DNA from: Rhizobium mongolense USDA 1844
Lineage (GTDB): Bacteria > Pseudomonadota > Alphaproteobacteria > Rhizobiales > Rhizobiaceae
Direction: 5' to 3'
NCBI RefSeq assembly: GCF_000419765.1
Contig: NZ_ATTQ01000011.1
Location: forward strand, 62,001 to 126,000
DNA length: 64,000 nucleotides
Shown here: positions 36,626-46,219 of the stretch, piece by piece
How the letters are laid out: each line of letters starts with the position of its first letter
Position numbering within the stretch: the stretch's first letter is position 1
The notes under the pieces: model-generated
What the model saw: only the letters and a program-made list of their open reading frames with translations
Told to the model about the DNA's origin: nothing
Databases searched by the model: none
Made by a program: the position numbers and the translations under genes

Positions 36626-37717
36626 CTAACGACGACGCTCCCCGCCAGCTCCCGTGTCATATTGTCCGCTTTTGGCGATGATCCGGGAGGGCAGGCTGGC
36701 GGCGGAGTTGCGCGCGTGGTCGATGACCTCTTGCAGATTGGCGGCATGTCGGAAGGATGGCTCCTGTCCGACGCCGGTCCTCACGGCCTCGGCAAACCGC
36801 TCGAAGTTCGTCGCAACGGGTTCAACCTGCACCCGCCGCCAGATCGCCTTGTCGGCATCCGCGCCGGCACAGATTCTAAGCGTCGCGCCGTTCGGCGTGT
36901 CGGTGACTTCGATTGCCCCCCTGTCGCCGTGGACCCGCAGCCGCAATTCGTTCAGGTGTCCGGTCGCCCAGCGGCTGGCATGGATGACGCCCAGAGCACC
37001 GTTCTGCAGTTCGGCCATCATCACGAAGCTGTCGTTGGCGTCGAGCTCGTATTCGCCAATCCGGTTTCCCGGCGCCTTTTCGAAGGTCTTCAGTTGCGCA
37101 GCCGCAGTCTTGATATCGCTTCCAGCCCCGTAGACCACGAAATCGAGGATATGAATGCCAACGTCGCCGAGAACGCCGTTCGACCCATGCTTGCTCGACA
37201 GGCGCCAGAGCCATTGCGGCTGCGTCGTCCAGTCGCCCCAGGCCTTTGACACGAGCCAGCTCTGAAGGTAGGAAGCCTCGAAATGCCGGATCTGACCGAT
37301 GTCGCCGTTCAGCACCATTTCCCGAGCCTTCTGCAGCGGAGCGACATTGCGATAGGTGAGGTTTACCATCGTCATCTGCTTCGACCTCTCGGCGGCGTCG
37401 GCCATTTCTGCAGCCTGGGCGAAATTCTCCGCCAGCGGCTTTTCGCAGAAGACATGTTTTCCGGCTGCAAGCAGGGCCAAGGTCGTGGCATAGTGCACGC
37501 GGTCCGGCGTGACATTGGTCGCGGCGTCGAATTCGCCCCAAGCAAGCGCATCCTCCAGTGAGTTGAAGGTGAGCGGAATATTGTGCCGGGCGGCAAAGGC
37601 GCGCAGGCGCACATCATCACTATCGACCGCCGCGACGATCTCCACGCCTGCGATCTCCGAGAAACGCGTGGCATGGGTGTTCGCCCACCAGCCAGTGCCA
37701 AGTATGATCAGCTTCAT
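36626..37717 (-). CDS. Gfo/Idh/MocA dehydrogenase, ThuB paralog
   Basis: 363 aa with N-terminal Rossmann start KLIILGTGWWANTHATRFS and the family motif CEKPLAENFAQAAEM near residue 92, where the Lys is part of the catalytic EKP triad. The C-terminal half matches ThuB closely (VNLTYRNVAPLQKAREMV, SYLQSWLVSKAWGDW, HGSNGVLGDVGIHILDF), so it is a tandem duplicate of the gene 145 bp upstream. Probably oxidises a sugar or glycoside C3 hydroxyl with NAD(P). Whether it is co-transcribed with thuB or acts on a different disaccharide cannot be told. Confidence 0.85.
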   Translation of the reverse strand: MKLIILGTGWWANTHATRFSEIAGVEIVAAVDSDDVRLRAFAARHNIPLTFNSLEDALAWGEFDAATNVTPDRVHYATTLALLAAGKHVFCEKPLAENFAQAAEMADAAERSKQMTMVNLTYRNVAPLQKAREMVLNGDIGQIRHFEASYLQSWLVSKAWGDWTTQPQWLWRLSSKHGSNGVLGDVGIHILDFVVYGAGSDIKTAAAQLKTFEKAPGNRIGEYELDANDSFVMMAELQNGALGVIHASRWATGHLNELRLRVHGDRGAIEVTDTPNGATLRICAGADADKAIWRRVQVEPVATNFERFAEAVRTGVGQEPSFRHAANLQEVIDHARNSAASLPSRIIAKSGQYDTGAGGERRR

Positions 37718-37862
37718 TGTTGCTTCCTTATGCTTGCACCCGACCAGACGGGCACATCGGCATTTGCGCCTGGCCTTCGGTCATGCTTCATCAGGGCGGG
37801 ACTTCAACATCGAGCCATACGGCCCTTTGAACAGGCCGCATGGGGCTTCGTGCGGCAAGCGC

Positions 37863-38978
37863 TTAAACCGCGATCGGCAGCACCTCCACGTTGCCGGCGC
37901 CTTCCGGTCCGGGCGTCATGCCGGCCTCCTCCGACAGCAGATTGAGCTCGCGGCGCTCCTTTTCCGAGACGATCGCGAGATCGATGACCTTCTGCAGGTT
38001 AGCGGCATGACGGAAGTTCGGATCAAGCTGCTTGCCGGTCGCGACCGCTTCGACAAAGCGCTGGTAGTTGGTCGGCACCGGCGCAACATCGATATCGGCC
38101 CAGGTCGCCGTCTCGATGTTCTCACCAAAGCAGCCGCGCAGCTGCGAGCCGTTCGGCCGGTGAATGACCTCGAGGCTGCCCCGTTCGCCGTAGATGCGAA
38201 GCTTCAGCTCATTGAGGTGACCCGTCGCCCAGCGGGTCGCGTGAATGACGCCGAGCGCACCATTGGCGAAGTCGACAGACATGGTGAAGCTGTCGTTGGC
38301 ATCGAGCAGATACTCGCCAATCTGGCCGCCTGGCGCCTTATTGAATGTTTTGAGCCGCGCAAAGACGTGGTCGATATCGGTTGCCGCGCCATAGGCGGCG
38401 AAGTCGAGGATATGGATGCCGACATCGCCAAGCACACCGTTCGAGCCGTGACCGGTCGAAAGCCGCCAGAGCCAGCGCGATTCCGTGCGCCAATCCCCCC
38501 AGGCCCGCGACACCAGCCAGCTCTGCAGATAGGATGCTTCGACATGCTTGATCGTACCGAGTTCACCGGCGAGCACCATCTCGCGAGCCCGCTGCAGCGG
38601 CGCGACGTTGCGATAGGTGAGGTTGACCATATTGATCACTCCGGCCGTTTCCGCGGCAGTCGTCATCTCCAGAGCGTCAGCGTAGTTTTCGGCCAGCGGC
38701 TTTTCGCAGAAGACGTGCTTGCCGGCGGCAATCAGCGCCATCGTCGTCGGATGATGGATTCGGTCTGGCGTTACATTGGTGGCCGCATCGAAATCTCCCC
38801 AGGCAATTGCTTCCTCAAGCGCGAGGAAACGTTTCTCAATGCCGAAATGATCGGAAAATTCGGCAAGGCGTGTCGAATCAGTGTCGACAGCGCCGACGAC
38901 CTCGACGCCGTCGATCAATTTGAAATGACTGACCTGGCTCTTTGCCATCGAGCCTGTACCAAGAACAAGAAGTCTCAT
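37863..38978 (-). CDS. thuB: ThuB, trehalose/disaccharide 3-dehydrogenase (Gfo/Idh/MocA)
   Basis: 371 aa. Rossmann start RLLVLGTGSMAKSQVSHFK, catalytic motif CEKPLAENYADALEM, and the ThuB-type sequence throughout. In Sinorhizobium and Agrobacterium, ThuA and ThuB act on trehalose, maltitol and sucrose isomers through 3-keto derivatives. ATG 38978 has GGGGGCAAGG upstream, which fixes the start; a longer frame upstream would enter thuA. Ten base pairs separate it from the thuA stop, so it is co-transcribed. Confidence 0.9.
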   Translation of the reverse strand: MRLLVLGTGSMAKSQVSHFKLIDGVEVVGAVDTDSTRLAEFSDHFGIEKRFLALEEAIAWGDFDAATNVTPDRIHHPTTMALIAAGKHVFCEKPLAENYADALEMTTAAETAGVINMVNLTYRNVAPLQRAREMVLAGELGTIKHVEASYLQSWLVSRAWGDWRTESRWLWRLSTGHGSNGVLGDVGIHILDFAAYGAATDIDHVFARLKTFNKAPGGQIGEYLLDANDSFTMSVDFANGALGVIHATRWATGHLNELKLRIYGERGSLEVIHRPNGSQLRGCFGENIETATWADIDVAPVPTNYQRFVEAVATGKQLDPNFRHAANLQKVIDLAIVSEKERRELNLLSEEAGMTPGPEGAGNVEVLPIAV

Positions 38979-38988
38979 CCTTGCCCCC

Positions 38989-39774
38989 TTAGCGATAACC
39001 GGCTTCGCCGGCCTGGTGCAATTTCGGGCCGCGCTCCACAATCGGCTCGTGCGCCTTCTCCACCGGAACGTTCGGGGCATCGGTGATGGTCTTGAGGTCG
39101 CCCTGCGGGTTATAGGCCCATTTGACAGCGTTGATCAGCACCTTGCGGATATTGGGGTCGTGATAGGTTGGATAGGTCTCGTGACCGGGGCGGAAATAGA
39201 AGATGTTGCCCGCCCCACGCCGCCAGGTCATCCCGGACCGGAACACCTCACCGCCCTGGAACCAAGAGATGAACACTGTTTCCAGCGGCTCGGGAACCGA
39301 AAACTGTTCGCCGTACATCTCCTCGTTTTCAAGGACGAAGTTCTCGTCGAGGCCGGCAGCGATCGGATGGCGCGGATTGATGGTCCACAACCGCTCGCGT
39401 TCGCCTGCCTCGCGCCATTTCAGTGCGCAAGGTGTTCCCATCAGCCGCTTGAAGATCTTCGAAAAATGCCCGGAATGAAGCACCAGCAGGCCCATGCCTT
39501 CCCAGACCCGCTTGGCGACGCGTTCAACCACTTCGTCGGAGACTGCGCCATGATCCTTGTGGCCCCACCAGGTGAGGACATCGGTTTCGGCAAGCCGCGC
39601 TTCCGACAGGCCGTGCTCCGGTTCCTGCAGCGTCGCGGTCGTCGCCCTGATTGCCGGGTCGCTGTTTAGCGCAGCGGCAATCGTGGTGTGCATGCCTTCG
39701 GGATAAATTTCCCTGACGACGGCATTGGTGTTCTCATGGATGTTTTCACCCCAGACAATGGTGCGGATAGGCAC
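38989..39774 (-). CDS. thuA: ThuA, trehalose-utilisation protein
   Basis: 261 aa of the ThuA-like (class I amidotransferase-related) fold. Key segments are [21 protein letters not shown] at the N-terminus, [25 protein letters not shown] and [18 protein letters not shown]. It works with ThuB in processing imported disaccharides; its exact chemistry is less clear. The start is GTG 39774, shown by GGAG 8 nt upstream and the match of the N-terminus; no ATG fits. Located between thuK and thuB as in other rhizobia. Confidence 0.9.
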   Translation of the reverse strand: MPIRTIVWGENIHENTNAVVREIYPEGMHTTIAAALNSDPAIRATTATLQEPEHGLSEARLAETDVLTWWGHKDHGAVSDEVVERVAKRVWEGMGLLVLHSGHFSKIFKRLMGTPCALKWREAGERERLWTINPRHPIAAGLDENFVLENEEMYGEQFSVPEPLETVFISWFQGGEVFRSGMTWRRGAGNIFYFRPGHETYPTYHDPNIRKVLINAVKWAYNPQGDLKTITDAPNVPVEKAHEPIVERGPKLHQAGEAGYR

Positions 39775-39838
39775 GGTCGTTACTCCTTGCGATGTGAAAA
39801 GGACCGAGCCTGGGAGGGGATCGATCCTTGGTGGATAA

Positions 39839-40864
39839 TCAGGCAGCGCGCATGGATGCCTTCGCAAGCGCGCGGCCAGATTGGTCAAAACGGTGTATGT
39901 GGCCGGCAACTGGCGCAACGCCGAGCTTCTGGCCCGGCTCATGGCCGGAAACGCCGGTCTCACGCACGATCAGCGGCTCATCTGCACCGATGTCCAGATA
40001 GACAAAGCTGTCGGAGCCGAGGATCTCCGAATGAATGACGGTTCCGCTCCAGACTGCCGCTTGCGGCGTGATCCGGATATGCTCTGCACGCACGCCGATC
40101 GTATGGGTATTGTAGGGCTGCGCCAGGCCGCCGGACAGGAAATTCATCTTCGGCGAGCCAATGAAGCCGGCAACGAAGATTGAATTCGGGCTCTCGTAAA
40201 GCTCAAGCGGCGTGCCGATCTGCTCGACAACGCCGTCCCTCAGCACGCAGATACGGTCGGCAAGCGTCATGGCCTCAACCTGGTCGTGCGTCACATAGAT
40301 CATCGTCGTGTTGTGCATGCTGCGGTGCAGCTTGGCAATCTCCAGCCTTGTCGCCACGCGCAAGGCGGCATCGAGGTTCGACAGCGGCTCATCGAAGAGG
40401 AATACCTTGGGATCGCGAACGATCGCCCGGCCGATCGCGACACGCTGACGCTGACCGCCCGATAGCTGACGCGGCAGACGGTCCAGATAGGACGATAGCT
40501 GCAGCATGCCGGCGGCTTGCTCGACCCTCTGCCGGCATTCATCCTTCGTCCGTCCCGCAAGCTTCATGCCGAAGGCCATATTGTCGAAAACCGTCATATG
40601 GGGATAGAGCGCATAGGACTGGAACACCATGGCGATCCCTCGCTTGGACGGCGCACGCTGGTTTACCACCTCGTCGTCGAAGGAGAGCGTGCCGGACGTC
40701 ATGTCCTCAAGGCCCGAGATGAGGCGCAGCAGCGTTGATTTGCCGCATCCGGAGGGGCCGACGAAGACCATGAACTCGCCGCGGCGGATATCCATCGTCA
40801 CACCCTTGATGACCTCGAAGGCGCCGAAACTCTTGCGGATATTGTCTAGGCGGATCTGTGCCAT
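39839..40864 (-). CDS. thuK: ThuK, ABC importer ATPase
   Basis: 341 aa, a MalK-type ATPase. Walker [10 protein letters not shown] at 36-44, Q loop [13 protein letters not shown], signature [15 protein letters not shown], Walker [13 protein letters not shown] and H loop [13 protein letters not shown] are complete. A C-terminal regulatory (TOBE/OB) domain of about 110 residues follows ([11 protein letters not shown]). Energises ThuFG. Starts 12 bp after the thuG stop. Confidence 0.93.
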   Translation of the reverse strand: MAQIRLDNIRKSFGAFEVIKGVTMDIRRGEFMVFVGPSGCGKSTLLRLISGLEDMTSGTLSFDDEVVNQRAPSKRGIAMVFQSYALYPHMTVFDNMAFGMKLAGRTKDECRQRVEQAAGMLQLSSYLDRLPRQLSGGQRQRVAIGRAIVRDPKVFLFDEPLSNLDAALRVATRLEIAKLHRSMHNTTMIYVTHDQVEAMTLADRICVLRDGVVEQIGTPLELYESPNSIFVAGFIGSPKMNFLSGGLAQPYNTHTIGVRAEHIRITPQAAVWSGTVIHSEILGSDSFVYLDIGADEPLIVRETGVSGHEPGQKLGVAPVAGHIHRFDQSGRALAKASMRAA

Positions 40865-40876
40865 TGGTCTACTCCC

Positions 40877-41710
40877 TCAACCCTTAACGCCGCCGGCGGT
40901 CAGTCCCGAGATGATCCGGCGCTGGAATATCAAGACGAGAACAACAACTGGCACGGTGACGATGACCGACGCCGCCATGATGTTGCCCCAAGGAATTTCA
41001 AATTGGCTGCCGCCCGAAAGCAGGGCAATGGCAACCGGCACGGTCCGCTGCGCATTCGATGATGTGAACGTTAGCGCGAAGAGGAATTCGTTCCAAGCGG
41101 TGATGAAGGCAAGCAGGCCGGTTGTCACAAGCGCCGGCCACATGAGCGGCATGAAGACCTGGGTGATGATGACCCATGGTGAAGCACCGTCGACGATCGC
41201 GGCCTCCTCGATCTCGATCGGCAGGTCGCGCATGAAGGTCGTCAGTACCCACACGGTGAACGGCAGTGTGAAGATCATGTACGAAAAAATCAGCGCGAAA
41301 GGCGTGTTGAAGATGCCGATCCACCGAATGAGCTCGAAAAGGCCTGCAAGTACGGCGATCTGCGGGAACATCGACACTGAAAGGATCGTCAGCATCAGCA
41401 GCGCCCGGCCGCGGAAATTCACGCGCGCCAAGGCGAAAGATGCGGTGATTGAAAGCAGCAGCGACGCGGCAACCACGATCAACGCAACCATTATGGAATT
41501 TCCAAGGCTTCGGACAAAGCCGCCCTGGTTCATCACCGATGTGTAATTTCCGAATGAAATCGAACTCGGCCAGTAATTGACTTCGAAAAGCGCCGTGCCT
41601 GTTTTGAGGCTCGTGAGGATCGCGTAGTAGAAAGGAAAAACGGCAAGAAGGACGATCACCGCGACGAGCAGGTAGAAGAGCGTGTTCTTCGTGATCTGCA
41701 AGAGCATCAA
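40877..41710 (-). CDS. thuG: ThuG, ABC importer permease
   Basis: 277 aa with six membrane helices, a MalG-type permease. The cytoplasmic EAA loop IEIEEAAIVDGASPWVII (about residues 172-189) is typical, and the C-terminus FQRRIISGLTAGGVKG is the classical MalG ending. It overlaps thuF by 4 bp (its ATG region lies in the thuF end). Pairs with ThuF to pass trehalose and related disaccharides. Confidence 0.92.
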   Translation of the reverse strand: MMLLQITKNTLFYLLVAVIVLLAVFPFYYAILTSLKTGTALFEVNYWPSSISFGNYTSVMNQGGFVRSLGNSIMVALIVVAASLLLSITASFALARVNFRGRALLMLTILSVSMFPQIAVLAGLFELIRWIGIFNTPFALIFSYMIFTLPFTVWVLTTFMRDLPIEIEEAAIVDGASPWVIITQVFMPLMWPALVTTGLLAFITAWNEFLFALTFTSSNAQRTVPVAIALLSGGSQFEIPWGNIMAASVIVTVPVVVLVLIFQRRIISGLTAGGVKG

Positions 41711-42693
41711 CGGTCCTCCCCACCGAGTTTGACGCGCCCGAACCAGATGTAAAGTACGGTGACGGACGCGATGATGAGGAAGAGAACTGTCGAAGCGGTC
41801 GCGCCATAGGCGAACTTGTCAAAGTCGAACAGATTCTCACGCGCCATGACCGACATGGTCTTGGTCTGGGCATTGTTGGGCGTCAGCACATAAATCAGAT
41901 CAAAGATGCGCATCGCATCCAGCATCCGGAAGATCACGGCGACCATAATGGCCGGCCGGATCAGTGGCAGCGTCAGCCGCCAGAAGACCTTGACTGGATT
42001 GACCCCGTCGATCCTGGCAGCCTCATAGATGTCCGCCGGCACCATGTGCAGACCGGCAAGGATCAGAAGCGCCATGAAGGGCGTCGTCTTCCAGACGTCG
42101 ACGATCAGAACCGCAATCATTGCCGTTTCCGGATTGGCAGTCCAGGCGATCTTTTCGCCGATGAGACCGACGCCAAGGAGGATATCGTTCAAAATGCCAA
42201 ACTGGTCGTTGAGCATCCAGGCCCACATTTTTGCCGAAACGATGGTCGGAATTGCCCAGGGAATAAGGATTGCAGCGCGCACAATCCCGCGCCCGGCAAA
42301 CCGTGCGTTCAGGACCAGCGCAACGATAAGGCCAAGCGTCGTCTCGATCATGACCGAGACCACCGTGAATTTGGCGGTGTTCCAAACGGCGCTCCACCAG
42401 ACGGGATCGGCGAGCAGCCCACGATAGATGGTTCGCCCGCTCTTCAGCGTGACCCAGGACAGATAATTGTCAAAACCGATGAACTGCGCATTGCCAAGAT
42501 CGGTCAGCGACGCATTCGTGAAGCTGAAATAAATTGTTCTGAACAGCGGCCACCCGGCCACCACAGCCAATATAAAAAGCGTCGGCGCCAGAAACAGCCA
42601 GGCCGATCTGACACGCTCGGAGCGCAATTCGCTCGCCGACCTCAAAGCGGAGGCTGGTGGTTTGAGCGCTTGTGAAACTGCGATTTCGCTCAT
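41707..42693 (-). CDS. thuF: ThuF, ABC importer permease
   Basis: 328 aa with a hydrophilic N-terminus of about 30 residues and six helices, of MalF type. The first helix is SAWLFLAPTLFILAVVAGW and the EAA loop is VPADIYEAARIDGVNPVKVF. It follows thuE after 69 bp that contain a strong hairpin, which may set a lower permease level than binding-protein level. Ribosome binding site weak. Confidence 0.92.
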   Translation of the reverse strand: MSEIAVSQALKPPASALRSASELRSERVRSAWLFLAPTLFILAVVAGWPLFRTIYFSFTNASLTDLGNAQFIGFDNYLSWVTLKSGRTIYRGLLADPVWWSAVWNTAKFTVVSVMIETTLGLIVALVLNARFAGRGIVRAAILIPWAIPTIVSAKMWAWMLNDQFGILNDILLGVGLIGEKIAWTANPETAMIAVLIVDVWKTTPFMALLILAGLHMVPADIYEAARIDGVNPVKVFWRLTLPLIRPAIMVAVIFRMLDAMRIFDLIYVLTPNNAQTKTMSVMARENLFDFDKFAYGATASTVLFLIIASVTVLYIWFGRVKLGGEDR

Positions 42694-42727
42694 GAAAAGG
42701 CTATCCGTGCTTGAGACATCTGGAGAC

Positions 42728-42757
42728 GGGACCGGCGGCTTGCCGGCCGCCGGTCCC
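42728..42757 (-). promoter_or_regulatory. Perfect 12-bp-stem hairpin between thuE and thuF
   Basis: GGGACCGGCGGC (42728-42739) pairs perfectly with GCCGCCGGTCCC (42746-42757) over a 6-nt loop. It sits right after the thuE stop. Such hairpins after binding-protein genes usually stabilise the upstream mRNA or partly terminate, giving excess binding protein. Confidence 0.65.
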
Positions 42758-42762
42758 GCTCA

Positions 42763-44028
42763 TCACCAGTTATCGCCCTTAAGGGTCGTCAGGTCGGCCT
42801 CGAGAAGCTCAAGGTTCTCGGCCGCGGTCCCGTTGCCGGACAGCGTGTTGTGTACTGCCGTCCAAAACTTCGACGACACTTCGTTGTACTTCACCTTGGC
42901 TGTCGCCGAAGGACGCGGCACGGCATCCTGGAAGATCGGCTTCCACTCCGGCATGAAAGGCTGCGCGGCAGCGACATCCTTGTCGTCGTAAAGCGCCACC
43001 AGGGTTGGCAGATTGGAAAGTTCGATGGCACGTGCCTTTTGAACGTCTTTCGATGCCAGGAACTTGACGAGCTCAATGGCCGCCTGCTGCTCGTCGGAAT
43101 ATTTCGAAACTGCGAGATTCCAGCCGCCGAGTGCTGAAGACGGCTTGTCGCCGACCGCGGCGACGGGAAGCGTCGTGACGTCGAACTTGCCCTTCACCGC
43201 GCTATCAGCGCCATTGCCGAGCGAGTAGGCATAGGGCCAGTTACGCATGAAGACGGCATTTCCGGTCTGCCAGACGCCGCGTGACTCCTCCTCCTGATAG
43301 GCGAGCACGCCAGGCGGGGAAATCGTGCCGACCCAATCCTTCGCACGGTCGATTGCAGCGGCGGCCTTTTCATTGTTGATCGAGATCGTTCCGTCCGGCT
43401 CCACGATCTGCCCGCCGCCGGAGGATTTCACCCATTCCAACGCATTGCAGGTGAGGCCTTCATAGGAATTCCCCTGGAAGACGAAGCCCCACATGTCCTT
43501 TTGGCCGGCCGCGCGTTCCTTCTCCTGGATCTCCTTGGCGGTCTCGGCAAGCTCGTCCCAGGTCTCCGGCGGCTGCTTGCCGTATTTCTCAAGCAGGTCC
43601 TTGCGATAATAGAGCGCCGGCGCATCCGTATACATCGGCAGCGCCACGAGACGGTCGTTGACCGTCTGTGATGCGATGATCGAAGGAAAGAACTGCTCGA
43701 CGACGTCTTTGGCAGCCTCCTTCAGGTCCACGAACTGATCGGCAAGCTGCGGCGCCCAGATAACGTCGGTCTGGTAGACATCGACGTCCTTGTTACCGGC
43801 GGCAAGCCACAGACGGTACTGCGAGAACTGCTCAGAACTCGACGACGGCATGCTCACGATATTGACCTTGTGGCCCGTTTTTTCTTCGAAGACGGCAAAC
43901 TGCTTGCGGAAGAATTCGAGGTTATTGCCCGTCGAACTCGCCGCGAAGGAAAGCTCGGCTGCAGCCGCAAGATTCAAGGTACAGATCATGCTCACCGCCG
44001 AAACGGCGGCCATCAAACGATATTTCAT
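42763..44028 (-). CDS. thuE: ThuE, trehalose/maltitol-binding protein
   Basis: 421 aa, a family 1 solute-binding protein. A Sec signal peptide (MKYRLMAAVSAVSMICTLNLAAAA) precedes ELSFAASSTGNNLEFF. Conserved elements include VDVYQTDVIWAPQLADQF and GNAVFMRNWPYAYSL. The start at 44028 has GGGAGGATGAC upstream, a strong ribosome binding site, while a longer frame upstream would run through an operator-like site. First gene of the operon, divergent from thuR. Confidence 0.92.
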   Translation of the reverse strand: MKYRLMAAVSAVSMICTLNLAAAAELSFAASSTGNNLEFFRKQFAVFEEKTGHKVNIVSMPSSSSEQFSQYRLWLAAGNKDVDVYQTDVIWAPQLADQFVDLKEAAKDVVEQFFPSIIASQTVNDRLVALPMYTDAPALYYRKDLLEKYGKQPPETWDELAETAKEIQEKERAAGQKDMWGFVFQGNSYEGLTCNALEWVKSSGGGQIVEPDGTISINNEKAAAAIDRAKDWVGTISPPGVLAYQEEESRGVWQTGNAVFMRNWPYAYSLGNGADSAVKGKFDVTTLPVAAVGDKPSSALGGWNLAVSKYSDEQQAAIELVKFLASKDVQKARAIELSNLPTLVALYDDKDVAAAQPFMPEWKPIFQDAVPRPSATAKVKYNEVSSKFWTAVHNTLSGNGTAAENLELLEADLTTLKGDNW

Positions 44029-44054
44029 GTCATCCTCCCATTGCCAGCGAAAAA

Positions 44055-44070
44055 TTGAAATCGATTTGGC
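44055..44070. promoter_or_regulatory. Candidate ThuR (LacI-type) operator 1
   Basis: TTGAAATCGATTTGGC has the central CG and TTGAAA half-site of site 2 but a less perfect right half. It lies 27 bp upstream of the thuE start, a position where a repressor would block transcription or its elongation. Confidence 0.45.
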
Positions 44071-44230
44071 TAGCCGGAACATTACAAAAGTTTTTTCAGC
44101 CGTCAAGAGCGCCGCCTCAGAGATTCAAAATGTCGCTGTGGTTCTTGTTTTGTATTGCATATCAATAATTTATGCTCATAATTTAGAGCATCATGGCAAC
44201 TGATCGTTCCTCCTGGTTTCTTGCAAATAA

Positions 44231-44246
44231 TTGAAAACGATTTCAA
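44231..44246. promoter_or_regulatory. Candidate ThuR (LacI-type) operator 2
   Basis: TTGAAAACGATTTCAA is a near-perfect palindrome (7 of 8 positions) around a central CG, the usual form of LacI-family operators. It lies 84 bp before the thuR start; with site 1 it could allow looping across 176 bp. Confidence 0.55.
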
Positions 44247-44329
44247 ATATCCCCAGATGGTGATAGACGAGATTGCCGAGCGTTCAACAATCCGTCATTG
44301 ATCCGCACGGATCCAACCAACGTGTTCGA

Positions 44330-45343
44330 ATGAAGCTCAAGGAATTCGCAAAACAAGTCGGCCTGTCGCCGACAACGGTAAGCCGAGCGCTGAGCGGCTA
44401 TCCGGAGGTCAGCGAGACGACCCGCGCACGCGTCGTTGCGGAAGCCCTGAGGCTCGGCTACCGGCCGGACGTCAACGCCGTCCGGCTGAAGACCGGCCGC
44501 GTCGGCGCGATCGGGGTCATTATGGGACGCTTCGGTGAATTTCACTTCGCTGAATTCATGGCCGGCATGGCGGAGCGACTGGCCTCGGAGGATACTGATA
44601 TCCTGGTGATCCCGATGGCCGATCGCGATCTTAACGAGGAGATGCAGACCTATCGACGGCTTGCCGAAAGCCGGCGCGTCGATGCAATTATCGTCCACTC
44701 CCCGAAACCGAACGACCCGCGCATCGAGCTTCTGGACAGGCTCGGAATTCCTTTCTTCGTGCATGGGCGATCGGATATCGCCATTCCCCATGCATGGCTG
44801 GACATCGACAATGAAGGGGCAATCCGGCGGTCGACGGAGCATCTGCTGGACCTCGGCCACCGCAGGATCGCGATGATCAACGGCCGCAAGGGACTGACTT
44901 ATTCCATCCACCGCGATATCGGCTTCCGCAAGGCCTTCGAGGGGCGGGCTCTTGAGCAGGACGCACAGCTGATCGCCCACGACACATTCACTGACGAGCT
45001 CGGCTTCAGACATGCCCGCTTTTTTCTGGAGAGTTCCAATCCGCCGACGGCCTTCGTGGCCGGTTCGATGATGACAGCACTCGGCGTCTATCGCGCCGTC
45101 CGATCCCTCGGCCTCGCTATCGGGGAGGACGTCTCTGTCATCGCCCATGACGACGTCTTTCCCTACCTGACGGCGGAAAACATGGCACCCTCACTTTCGG
45201 CAACCCGATCATCGATGAGAGCAGCAGGCGCAAGGTGCGCCGACCTGACCTTGCAACTGCTGGCGGGGCGCTCGGTTTCGGATATTCATGAATTATGGCC
45301 TGTCGAACTCAATTTGCGGGAATCGACGCGTCCCGTAAGGTGA
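44330..45343 (+). CDS. thuR: ThuR, LacI-family transcriptional regulator
   Basis: 337 aa. The N-terminal helix-turn-helix MKLKEFAKQVGLSPTTVSRA and hinge (PDVNAVRLKTGR) are followed by a sugar-binding domain with IGVIMGRFGEFHFAEFM and DIDNEGAIRRSTEHLLDLGHRRI. ATG 44330 places the HTH at residue 1, as is normal; an in-frame upstream extension is not coding. Divergent from thuEFGKAB, which it probably represses in the absence of inducer. Confidence 0.9.
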   Translation: MKLKEFAKQVGLSPTTVSRALSGYPEVSETTRARVVAEALRLGYRPDVNAVRLKTGRVGAIGVIMGRFGEFHFAEFMAGMAERLASEDTDILVIPMADRDLNEEMQTYRRLAESRRVDAIIVHSPKPNDPRIELLDRLGIPFFVHGRSDIAIPHAWLDIDNEGAIRRSTEHLLDLGHRRIAMINGRKGLTYSIHRDIGFRKAFEGRALEQDAQLIAHDTFTDELGFRHARFFLESSNPPTAFVAGSMMTALGVYRAVRSLGLAIGEDVSVIAHDDVFPYLTAENMAPSLSATRSSMRAAGARCADLTLQLLAGRSVSDIHELWPVELNLRESTRPVR

Positions 45344-45428
45344 TGAGTGCTCTCCTATTGGGCAGATGCACACCCCGAATGCACTACTGATAAACCGTTG
45401 AAATACATTCATATTCGACATTTTTTCA

Positions 45429-45458
45429 TTGACGTTTCCGGCGTCTTTCACATAGCAT
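45429..45458 (+). promoter_or_regulatory. Possible promoter of the HupE/UreJ gene
   Basis: TTGACG (45429-45434) and TAGCAT (45453-45458) are 18 bp apart, a usable sigma-70-type arrangement 78 bp upstream of the start codon. Inferred from hexamers only. Confidence 0.3.
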
Positions 45459-45536
45459 TGCCGACACGATATTCACCGTGCTTACCCGATCCGGCGCCCG
45501 CAAACGACATTCTATGACTCAATGGGGAATTGATGA

Positions 45537-46136
45537 ATGAAATCAACATTCAAGAGCGGCCTTTTGGCACTGGTCGCAACAGCGCTTCCAGCCGCCGCCT
45601 ATGCCCACCCCGTCGCCGGTGAAGCAGCAGGCTTCGCGCATGGCTTCAGCCATCCCATATCGGGTCTCGACCATGTCCTTGCGATGATCATGGCTGGCGT
45701 CTTTGCCTATCAGCTTGGCGGTCGCGCAACTTGGCTTGTCCCGGCAACCTTCGTCCTTGTTATGGCCCTTAGCGGCGCGCTCGGTGTTGCGGGCATCGAT
45801 ATCCCATTTGTTGAAGCGGGTATCGCGTTATCGGTCGTCGTCCTCGGCGCGGTCGTGGCGTTCAACGCCAAGGCCCCAGCAGCCATTGCGATGGCCGTGG
45901 TCGGGCTGTTTGCGATCTTCCATGGCCATGCCCACGGCACCGAAATGCCGGAAAGTGCGGCGGGCGCTGCTTACGGGGGAGGTTTTTTGATCGCGACCGC
46001 TCTTCTGCACGCTGTCGGGCTCGGGTTTGGCTATGCCACCGGCCGCATCGGCGAACGCCGACGCTTCATCGTCACGCGCCTTGCTGGCGGCTTTGCCGCT
46101 GTGGCAGGCGCAGGCATCCTCGTCGGCATGATATGA
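45537..46136 (+). CDS. HupE/UreJ-family membrane protein
   Basis: 199 aa with a signal peptide (KSGLLALVATALPAAAYAHP) and about six short helices. The family features HGFSHPISGLDHVLAMIMAGV near residue 36 and FHGHAHGTEMP near 125 are present; their histidines likely bind a metal. HupE/UreJ proteins are proposed nickel (or cobalt) permeases. There are no hydrogenase or urease genes in the window, so it acts alone here. GGGGAA lies upstream of the ATG. Confidence 0.88.
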   Translation: MKSTFKSGLLALVATALPAAAYAHPVAGEAAGFAHGFSHPISGLDHVLAMIMAGVFAYQLGGRATWLVPATFVLVMALSGALGVAGIDIPFVEAGIALSVVVLGAVVAFNAKAPAAIAMAVVGLFAIFHGHAHGTEMPESAAGAAYGGGFLIATALLHAVGLGFGYATGRIGERRRFIVTRLAGGFAAVAGAGILVGMI

Positions 46137-46164
46137 TCGTTCGACAAACACCAAAAATCTAAGA

Positions 46165-46191
46165 GCGGCGATCCGTCAATCGCCGCCTTTT
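46165..46191 (+). terminator. Rho-independent terminator after the HupE/UreJ gene
   Basis: GCGGCGAT (46165-46172) and ATCGCCGC (46179-46186) form a perfect 8-bp stem with a 6-nt loop, followed by CTTTT. It separates the converging hupE-like and hppD genes. Confidence 0.75.
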
Positions 46192-46219
46192 CTCACCTTG
46201 TTCTCATACGCGGCTCTGG

